A stretch of 64,000 bases of DNA from Xiphias gladius (taxonomy: Eukaryota > Chordata > Actinopteri > Istiophoriformes > Xiphiidae): contig NC_053407.1 in NCBI RefSeq assembly GCF_016859285.1, positions 18,204,632 to 18,268,631 of the forward strand, given 5' to 3'. The notes under the pieces were generated by a model. It had not been told where the DNA came from. It did not search any database and saw nothing but the letters and a program-made list of their open reading frames with translations. Positions within the stretch are counted from its first letter, which is position 1; every line of letters begins with the position of its first letter. Made by a program: the position numbers and the translations under genes. Shown piece by piece: positions 1-11,505 of the stretch.

Positions 1-3000
1 GTACTCCAGCTGGCTTTCTGCACCGTGCTGCGCGGTAAGATCCCTGACGAGCGCACGAAGAAGCCCATTTAAAAACTTTACACGCACTTATAGATTTGTG
101 TCAAGTAGAGAGAAGGAGAGAAAAGAACTGGCTATGCAGCAAGGTATTTGGGCCGTTTGACACTTGAAAGGTCTTGAGCAGAGAGGATGCTTCATGGCAG
201 GTGTCTCCATCCACCTGCACATGCTCTTCCTGAGTAATGAGGTTGACATGAAAAGTGACCATTTGTCTCTGAGATTAAAACTTTGGATGTTTTTGACAGA
301 TACATTATCTTCTATTTATTTTTGCTTTATGTATAAATGACTATTACTTTGCATCATGTTGAATGTGTGTAATTGCATGTCTGGTGATTATAATATATTT
401 TAAATATGCAGTGGGACAGTTTTTTTTCTGTCTGTTTCAGGTGCCAAATGGACATACAGTGGTAAGTCTGAGAATATTTTCCTCACATTTCCTCACAATT
501 TGTCTGTTGTAGATCATTAGAGGGGATAGAAATATATTTTTTTACATCCAGTTTTCATCTTAGGCGCATCTGCAGTCCCAGTCCGTCTGCACTTGTGTGC
601 CTTGGTCACCCACAGTGGTATTCTTCCCTTAAACCAGCACTAACTAATTGAGTGATAGAATTCGATTTGATGCAACTCTCTGATAGGCAATAACGTTAGT
701 GCCCCCGCAGCAGTGCTTTGAGCTGTCAATGCCAAATAGTAAAAACTGAAGTGATAACAGCATCAAATGCAGTGCTTTCTGATCAAAAGGGAAAAAAACC
801 ACTCTGTGGCCCCTCTCTGATCCCCAAAGACAACTAATGTTGACAACCCTCCTGTCACCTCATGTAATTGTAGACTTCATTGTAGACTCTGCAATTACAA
901 CATATCATAAGTGGCTGACCGCCTTTGCCTCATGCTTTAAGGTCTATACGCAGAAACTTCTTGAACCATGACTGTCTCTTACATAAACTGTGCTCAGAGC
1001 ACATAAACCGTGCTCTTGTCATTGTTAGTCAAAAGGCTGTTGCGTTCAGGGACTGAATGTTAAAACCAATAAGTAGGTAGGTGCAGCAAATTAATGTATT
1101 ATCATTTTCCTTCTTAATGTTTTTTCAGACAAATAGTTTTGACTGTTCCAGTCATTGCTCAAACGTACTGTCACCTTTTTAAAATAACTTTACAGTGTGC
1201 AAATTCACACAGACACATCAGCGAGGAATGTAATAAAAAGAGCTATCATTATTGCTTGATTCAGACCTCTGAGAAAGGCTGATCCATCCAATCTATTTTT
1301 ATTATAGCAACAGCTTGGAATTAATGGCAGCAAATGGCCCTTCGTAGATACACAGTTGTTCATCTCCTACCTGTAGAAATTCAGAAAACTGGGACAACAC
1401 ATAGACAAACAATGGAAAATTAGTAAGAATACAGGAATAAGTACCACAGTCATATAATCACAAACCTTCTTAATGATAACACATTATCTAGTAGTCAAAC
1501 TGGAAAGGTTTGTGATGACCACTGAGGAAAAGAGTTGATGTGATAAGAATATCAAAAAAAACAACAACAAAGAAACCCTCTGGCCTCCCCCAAAAGTGCA
1601 GCGTGGTGGATTTCGTCCTCACTTACAGTCAAACACTTGAGAGACCTTGTCATAGTAGACAGGAGTCTGGAGGGCTGGTGGCACTTTCTGTTGAGAGAAG
1701 CACAGCTGACTCATACGACTTATCTCCACCTCAACACTCCACCCTCTGGCAAAGGACAAACAGTGAACCTTAAAATGGGAGTAAAAGAAAAATGATACTG
1801 GTGATGATTGTTGATGTTATGTTCAACGGTTTACCCTGCAAGAAGCCTTGTATAAATCTTCTTATTTAACAGTCCTTTTACATAGAAAAGGCCCTATATT
1901 TAAGAATTTGCCCACAGTCATGTATGTCCTACCAAGGACTCCCAAGGGGCCACTAAAGGCCACCGAAGGCCATTCTTAAAGGACAGGCTTGGTCTAATTA
2001 AAACAGTAAATGAAGTGGATACTGTTTAATTATAGCCATAAGAGTAACTTTCTTATTATACGGAGTGTTTGCCCGGATTGAAATATGATTTTTGCTTCAA
2101 ACAAGTATGCAGTGATCTCACAGCTTTGTTGACGCCTTTTGGCATGTCTTGTACAATCAGTCCACTGGGAACTGACAGTCGCGTTGGAGGCAGGCTTCAT
2201 GCTGTGTCATTCATATTTAACCACAGTAAGCTGGCATATGGTGAATGGTGGATTTTTATATTAATTCTGGCCAGATATTGAATTAGTGGTAAATATGCAG
2301 ACATGTAAGAGCACTGGTACATTAAAGGCCTTTCATGGCATTTGCTATTCAGCTACTATTATGATTTGATGGGGTCCATTCATCGCAAACTATTACCCTC
2401 ACTTTATACTGAGCATCATGTTTGAAAAGCTCAGTATGGATGATTACACTTCAGTCGACAGACTGAATGAAAACATCAGAAATCAAGAATGTCCTGTTTT
2501 TCTTGTCAGTCAATTACGTATTACCATTTTCTTCTCTCTTGCAATGTTTCAAAGCCCATTGAGCCTCATTGCTTTTCGCAGACACGCCATTGAGAGACAC
2601 CCTCATGCAGCTGAGGTCACTTCATAAACTGGATGACTTGATTTGCAAATGTGGCCATTTTTTCACTGTCTTGTGCTTTATAGTAACCTCTCATTTGGAG
2701 AGAGACAGCGTTCTCACTGGCTCTCCCCACACACAACAGCCTGGTTCTCACTCTCGCCGTTTTAGAAAGGGCCAAGAGCGTAGCCGCGGGCCTTTCCCAT
2801 GCCGCCTTGTACAAAGATAATAATACTTCACTTAGATTACAGATAAAATGTTTAGTAAGCCAGGACAACCCTGGCTCTCTTTGGAGCCATCCTCTATTCA
2901 GTTTCATACTGGGACATGTGCATTTGCTCATTTTCCCTTTAGAATGGAGCAGTTTAACATTTGAGAAGACATGCAATGTGTCCCTAGTACAGCTGAGGTG

Positions 3001-6000
3001 AAACACACTTTTTGGATGACTTAATGTATATGTAATATCACTGTACAGTATATTAAAACTGTGAAAATTTCAGTTGGGCTACATCAAGTGGCAGCTATGT
3101 CTGAGAGGTGTTTTATTGGTCATGATTTACATTGATGCTGTTTTAAGGGCCAGAAGGAGAGCACCACTGGTCCAAGAATTATCCATATTGTGGTGGAGCT
3201 TTCCAGTCTCCAATAGACATCAAGTCAGATCTGCTAAGGTTTGACCCTACTTTGCGTCCGATTGAGGTTCAGAACTACAACCTGTCACCCGATGAGCAGC
3301 TCACTCTTGGAAATAATGGACATTCCGGTGAGTATAAACCATCAGTGGTATCCATAAAACATGTAATAATGTACAATGCTTTAAGTGTAATGTTTACTTT
3401 AACCTAATTTCATTACAGGCAACAAAAGTGTGTATCAACCTAAGAAAATATTTAACAACAGTATTTTTTGTTTGGCTTCAGATCCAGAAGTTCTTCAAAT
3501 CAAAGTGATGCACTAGTCGTAATCATTAGAGATGGCCCCACATAAACGTGGAGTGGTCTGTTCTTGCTGTAGAGACCTGATTTCTGGGTCAACCTTGAGA
3601 AAATGATAGGAGGATTTTCTTTCTACATCTGACACAGCAATTTTCCAAAATCACTGTCTTATTATCTTAGCTGTCCAATTACCTAAAGAGAGAGCTCCAG
3701 TTTTAGTGTGGGAAAATACGAGCAGAGATTAGTCATCTGCTCTGCATCTATTAGGTCTGATACATCTTAACAAGAGAATCAAGTTTAGGTTTAATGTTTG
3801 ATAAATATTTATAACGCAATCTTAAATTTAATTGTTAAATACAGTAATCAGTACATAGATAACCGTACTCCTGTGCCACAGAAAAAATATTTGGAGGACT
3901 AAGGCAGATGAGTGTGATAATAGATTTATTCATTCTGCTTTTTTTTAAGGTAAGAAACTGTTTCAGTCAGAGAAAAGTGAGGTAAACTAAAAAGTATCTT
4001 GCCGAACTGGTTTGAATTGTGTCTTACATGTTACTTTAAAGGTGCTATATGAAAGTTTCTGCTATCGCTACATAGTCAACGTTAGCATTAACAGCTGTTT
4101 ACTTGCCAAGAGCCTCAGCCATTGTTGCGTTTACAAGAGGTTAGAATACACCCTCTGGGCAGAGCTATTTCTTCATCCTCTCATGTTGGACTGAGGGCGG
4201 AGTGGATGCTACAGTGTATCACTATCACAAAGCAGTATCACGAGACGGGCGGGGACTAGCTTATCATGCTAACTTCAGTAGAAGAAAATAAGTGATGGAA
4301 ATATAAGCAAAACAGGAGTTAACAATTGCCGTTGCTCTCCACCGCTGGAGACAGCTCTTGGCGAGTAAAGGAATGAAGTTTGATGCTGAACTCACAATGT
4401 TTCTTCAACACTGGTAAGTAGAAAGTTGTTAATGCTAATGTGGTCTATGTAGCAATAACAAAAACGTAAATACAGCCCCTTTAAGTGCAATGTAGAGATT
4501 GCTTTATATGCGGAATTTCAGTGACAGCCGCTGTATAGCTGAACAAACGTGTGATGTCTGCCCTGTGTTGGTGATGATTGAATTGTTATAATATCTGTGT
4601 AAGTAAACTTTTAACCACTGACAGACTGCAAAAAACAGACAATGGCTTATGTATGCTTGCCTGATGGGCCTCAACACCACAAGCAGAGTGGCATCATCAG
4701 CGTGACGTGTGTCTGAAATAAGCTGACAAAGGCTTTTCAATGGTAAACATTCGTCATACAATGACAAACATGTGGACAGCCCAGCGTCACTCCGCCATAA
4801 TGTATCTTAAACGTAGCTACATCGCTTTTGCAAAAGCACTTTGACATCCCAGAGTGGGCCACGCTGACTTCTTTAAATAAAGTTAAAGTCGATGTTTCTC
4901 AATTCCCCTGATGTCAACTGAAGTAACCCATTCCCTGCTTTTATGTGTGCTGCGGTTTCACTTCTTTTGATCCACAGTGCAAATCTCCCTGCCCTCTAAG
5001 ATGCATATCTCCAGCCTTCCTCATCGTTACACTGCAGCTCAACTGCATTTCCACTGGGGCTCGTCCAGCAGACCTGCCGGCTCTGAACACAGGGTGAACA
5101 GTAAGCAGTATGCAGCTGAGGTAAACAAAGCAAATAGCACTTCTTACTACCCTCTATTGATGTCAAACACAGCGGTGGAAAGTAGCTAAATACATTTTCT
5201 CTACTACTACAGTTTTAAGGTACTTGTACTTTACTTGAATATTTCATTTATTTTGCTCCTTTATACATCCATGCCAGTAAATTTCTGAGACAAATTTTCT
5301 ACATTTTTTACTCCACTACATTTATCAGCCAGTTGTGGCTAATATAGTTAATACGTGTACATTGAAGATGAAGATTTTACAGGGCAAACAATTATGCATT
5401 GCCATGCATTGCTACTGAATACGTTACCCAACATTATGTTAGTTATAAAAACAACTCCACAAACAAACAGATCCACCTTAAAAGTTAATGCATAGTAATA
5501 ATAATCTATAATATATACAAATACATGTTGTGATATATTTAACACTCTGAGTGGCGCCATTTTGCAGTACATTTTGTTGATAATACTTATATATACTTTT
5601 AAACAAGTGAAATTTTAAATGCAGGACTTATACTTGTAATGGAGTATTTTTATACTGTAGCATTGCTACTTTTACTTGGAATGGTTAGCTTTCAGCATTT
5701 GAGGTTAGCTCAGACCTTTCATTTAAATAGGTATCTCAGTTATCTGCAGCATCAGGCGACTGCACCTCTGGCTCCAGACAAATGATCTAACACTTTATGA
5801 CCTAAACGTGCGACATTTGACTGGCAGAGAAATTAGAGCCACTGACACACTTCAAGACTTACAGACCCTGCTTAGGCTTAAGGAACTCTCAAAAGCTCTG
5901 CATCTGCATTTTACTGTTCCAGTTTCTTGACACTGAGGCGTACCCGCCAGACAAAAGTCAGACAATGCTTATTGTGCATCTTCCATTTTATTGTGTATTC

Positions 6001-9000
6001 AACTGCAACATCAAATTGGATGCTTGTATGAAACGCATTCTAATTAAAGACACTTAGAAGTTTTTAACAATTAACAAATTTTGAGTCTTTAAAATCTCAA
6101 CTACTAAGATTATAAAGCGTTAAGCTCATAGTTTTCATCCCTTCACCAAGCAATTTAGCATGATTTGTCACTTAGTTACACACATTAAAAGGCAAAGACA
6201 TAATTTCAGTTAGCCTCAGTCTGTATAGTATGTCAGCGTTGCTTATTTTTGAAGGGTTTAAGAGGATTAGAGTACCAGACTATTATATGCTTTGGTTTTC
6301 ACCAACCTCTGGAAAGGAGTGGCTGTCTGTGCTGTTTAATGTGTCAAGCCCTGTAGGCAGTTTTCACACACTAGTTTTCTCTTTTTACTTTCCTACTTTC
6401 AGCGAGGCAGAAGATTTGACAGTAGCATCTAAAATTAAGAGTCTATTTTATGAAAAAAACAAAAATAGGAGTCTGTTTTATATAATTTGGTATCATTTGA
6501 ATTACAGTGGGTAGAAGCTGTAGTGGTTACAACCTGTGTGCTTTTATGTGACTATGCCCCAGCTGCAGCAGAGCCACATATAAGGTGCTGTGGTTTGACC
6601 TGAGTTCTTGAGTGGACATGTCGAGGACATGCATCTTTTCAAGTCTCTCCAGACTACAGAACCACAGGTCCTTGATGACATGTTGTTATTGAGGGATGCA
6701 ATGATGGGAAATGTAACTTATCCCATAAATAGTGCAATTGTCTATGTTAATTGTCAAGAGAGAACAAAGACCATGAATAAATTTTGTCATATTTGGCTGG
6801 AATGACCAACATGCCTTTGTGTTGCACCGAACACACTATACTGTCCCCAACACAAGTGTATCTGGTGTTTATTTATGTGCTGTAAAAGAAAACCCACTGT
6901 AATAAATCTCCAGTGTTTCTTGCGTGCTTTTGTCATAGACTTTTCACAAATATCACATCCCCTGAACACCACAAGTTATTTCCGATTGAATAAACACCTA
7001 CAGCGCATTTGAAACATGTTATAATTAGTGACAACAGTCGCTGAAAATTTGCTTTTATAATAAGGAAATTTAAAAGAAATCTAAAGAGATGGTATAAAGA
7101 TCCAATCTGTTATCTCGCCTGCATGCTCTGTGAAACTACACTGCATGGGCTGCACACAAAGAAAAGATATAAAAATACAATATTAGTAAAAAAAACAAAC
7201 AAAACAAACATTTTTCCCTCATCAATGCAGTCCTGTTGATAGATGGTGGTGTCAACATGCGTAGCCAGGGGTTCATTTGTTGTGTGTGCCATTTTCCCCC
7301 AATTCCTAACAGCTTTTTCACTTGCTATTAGTAGTATTTTTACCAAATGTCTGTTGCTTCACATTATACTTTTTTACAGAGAAATTACAGAGACAAAGTA
7401 CCATAAAACTCATACTGTAGGGACCTAATTTCCTAGTATTTGCTTTACCATTTTAGTTTCCAACTCCCAAAAAACAGCTCTCTGAAATTTCAAAAAAAAA
7501 AAAAAAAAATATGTGAGTGATCTACATCGACTGATCGAGACTGTCCGACATCTACTGCCTATGTAACTGCCTACTTTTAACCTGGGTCTAATAAGGAAAC
7601 AAATGAGATTTTTCATCTACATGCTATTTTTGTTTTGTTTGCTTCAGATGCATGTGGTACACTTCAATTCAGACAAGTACCCCAATATGTCCATGGCTGT
7701 AGACAAATCTGATGGCCTGGCGGTACTGGGTGTCCTGGTTGAGGTGAGACACTGCGGACTCTGTTGTGGGGGGCAATGATCTTTTAATATCTGTGGAGCA
7801 GAACCATTTAACTATGTTTTCTGTCCAGGTTGGTGAGTTCAATCCTGCCTTTGAACAGTTTCTGAAGTTCATCAATGGGATTAAATACAGAGGTAAGTAA
7901 AGTGATGTTTTTCTTCAGCAATGTCTTTTGCAGTTTAGCCATGTTGAATATTAAGTATAAGTTATGAGCATGAGTAGTTAATATGAAAAAAACAGTCATC
8001 ACCAATATTCAGGCTTTGTTTGTGACACCTCATCCAACTAAAATTGTTGAAAACCTCCTGGAAAGGCTAATTTAGGCTTTTAACGCACAAACAAAGAGCA
8101 TTGGTTTATCCATTTTTGGGGTCAGAATCAACCCAACTCTTCATCACCTCATTCATGTGGCCATTATGGATTTTACTCTGACATAGTTGCTAAACAGTCA
8201 CAAAATACTTCTCTTATTTATTTAACCTGCAGATCAGAGAGTGCAAGTGCCCGGTTTCAACATCAGAGCACTGCTGCCTCCAAGTTTGGATCAGTATTAT
8301 CGCTACGATGGGTCACTGACAACTCCTCCGTGCTATCCTAGTGTACTGTGGACAGTGTTCAAGAATCATGTAACAATATCTCGCAAACAGGTGCTTCATC
8401 AATTAAAGTTAATTTTTCAAAGCAGATTTGAGACAACGATAAACTAGAGTGGCTCTCAGTAGAGCACAGACCTCCGCCAAGGCCAATGTCAAACCACATA
8501 CACCAGCCTTCAGAGAAAAAAAAAAAAAATCAAATTCCGGATCTGCCCCAAAATTGAATGGGTTTTCCCCTGGTCCATGCCAGATCCCTCCATCAAGTTC
8601 AGTGCAAATCGGTTCATTACTTTTTGTGTAATCCTGCTGACGTATAAACCAACAAATCAACAAACAAACAGACGTAGGTGAAAACATGACCTCCTTGGCG
8701 GAGGTAATAAGCCACAGAGAAACTAATGCTAAATTGATTTTTCAGACATCTTAATGTAGTCAGTCTCTTATATTTAAACTTAACTGGTGTGGAAAAATCT
8801 CTGTGCTTGTGTTTTGTCTTCCCAGTTTCTGGCCCTGGCAACAGCCCTCTACTCCTCCCATACCCAGGACTCAGCCCCTGTGCCACTGAATGGCAACTAC
8901 AGGAAACCACAGCTTGCCGACAGCCGAGTTGTCCTGGTATCTTTTAAGGAGGGTAAGTATGCCCTTTAAAACGGGCTGTCTTTATTGTTGGAGCATGAGT

Positions 9001-11455
9001 GCAAAGGTCACATAAACGACATGGCCACAGCGCTACTTTAAAAACGGCTAAAGGACAGGCTTGGGTGATGTGCGGGCATTTTTTTCTTTTGCAAAGCAAA
9101 GGGCTGTCAAGTGGGCTTTAGCTTGTGTGAAATCACCTGCTTGTGGTTGAGCTTATTTGTTGATGTCACTCTCAATCATCTTTAGAGTTGAGGGACTTTG
9201 ATGAGCTTGTTGGAAAGTAGGCCATCTTTTAAGACACAACAAATTAACTGTCCCTCTGACATACCGAGAATGTCTGCAGCCCTTAAATTTGTCCCTGAAG
9301 GCTTGCTTTTATGTGGCGGACTGGTTTACCGCACTGTATGGCATTTAGGTCCATATAGTGCAGTACTAATGTGCTTGTTTTCTTCATGGCAAAGCTTCCC
9401 TCTCAGTGCTATGCTTTTCTAATGGCACGTGTTTTGACATGGCAGTGGGGAATCTTCTGCTGTTAGCTTTCATAAGCGGCATTTAGAAGGCGATTGGCAT
9501 GTGCTCTTAGTTTATCACTCCAGGGAGTGCTGTTGCATGGTGGGCGTGAAGGCCCAATTTTGTTCCAGGGAGTATCCCAAGGACTGGGATGTTTTTTACA
9601 AGCTGTGATTGGCTCTGTGTCCGATGCAGGCAAAGGACTGCATGGCACTCTTACAGCCACATCTCCACTCACGAGGAAGCGAATCATTCAGCAGCTGCTG
9701 GTTGGCGACCTAGCAGACCTTGCTGATGAAGGGCTCTATCAGCTCCTACCGACTCACTCAGAGAAGCTCCATACTGGCAAGAAGAAAGTCAAGAACGACC
9801 TCAAGAACCAGCAGACTGAGACTCTGGCCAAGTCCAAACAACAGACGCTGAATCCATCCCTGTGGAAGAAGAGCCAGACCAACCGCTCCGTGGGAAAGTT
9901 AGGGCTGGCTGAAGACGCACTCTGCTACGTCTTGCTAGAGCAGAGAGTTTTCCATCAGCTCAGACAGTCCCACACTGAGAACCAGCTGGTTCACGCTCTC
10001 AGAGATGCAGTTTTCCCTGAGCTCAACCTCAAGAGCTACCTGGACTGTAAATCCGATTTAGCCCTCCCAACTGTCAGACATATTCTCCGCGGACGGCCAA
10101 CAGACGAGGCATTTGAGTTGGATCGCTCTCTGACAAAAGCCTTGATGAATCAGAAGAAGACCTCCACAGCAATCAATCAAATTGTGCCAAAGACAAACTA
10201 TGGCAGTTTCTCCCCTGCCTCTGTTTCCAGGAGACCACACAGCCAGGGTTATCCACATCCTTGGCTTTTGCCAATGGAGTGGGAAGACTAGAGAGATTCC
10301 TGACATAGTTGAGACTCACATTATGTCACTTTCTGTAGCAGACAACAGTTGTGTGTCCTACAATGAAAGACTAAAGTCACGCCCTGCATTCCTTTGACCA
10401 ATGTTTCTCACAGATGTATTTAATATTTAAATTATTATTTCCAGTATGTGCACATAATTATAGATTCTATCAGGAGGAAAGAGTGTATTATGAGTTAATT
10501 TACTGTAGTTATTGTTTTTGCAAACTTCCTCAACTGCATAACCAGTCATCACTAGTGACTCTGCTTAGTACTCTGTAAGCCGATTCTAAAACATTAAGCC
10601 AATCTGAATATGTACATTTTTGTCGTGGAGATTTGCAAAAATGAGAAATGGTTTCCTTTTTCACAATAGTTCTGTTTGCATAACTTTGCCTTTGAATAAA
10701 CTTCTCCATAGCACGTATTTCATGCTTGAAAATCTATATGCATCAAGCTACATGTAGTACAGAAAATGTCTGGCAAGGAACATTTACATTGTTATACTGT
10801 TTGCCAAGTTCAGGTCTATAGGGGCTAATTGTGGAGCTAACTAGTAATTATTGCCTTGCATAATATAGAAATGCAGACATAAACCAAAAGAACTTGCAAG
10901 AGCTAAAGCGCTTTACATAACATATCTATGTTCTCTGACACTACGCACATCTGTACAAATTGCCATTTACAATAAGTAGGGGAACAGCTACTGTAAAGTA
11001 CACAGTGGAGTTATTTTCAATAAAAGCATTATATTTGAATCATACATGGCAGATTTCTTCCCTACTGCATTTGCACCTTTCACTCTGAACTTATAGAAAT
11101 GGTATTATTACTTACATTGTGTTTTCTCTGCAAGGTTAGTCCTCTGCACGGTCACAGAAAGTTGGCGACTCTGCCAGCATATACAGGGCAAAACCCAGCC
11201 ATAGAGACTCACTGTGATATTGAACTTTTATACATTTATCTTCTATATCTCTACAGCAGAATGTGTAAAGCATATCAGGTTTTAGCTGCACACTTTTGAA
11301 CAGAAACAGAAGTCAGAACAGAGGAAACGGTCTGTGCCTTAGCCAAGGTATACATCCATGTCATGGAAGTGTGCTGTTTTGTGTCTTAAACTGTCCAGAT
11401 ATGTATCCCTGAATATGTTTTATTCATAATGACTTAAGTCAACCATCTAGCTGGG

Positions 11456-11505
<50 letters not shown>

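Noticed and set aside
9494..9629. Coding start at the TTG at 9494 upstream of the ca12 tail exon, giving a separate 265-residue gene
   Set aside because: TTG is not a usual eukaryotic start, and the acceptor at 9629 joins ca12 in phase. The open frame before it is short and probably chance.
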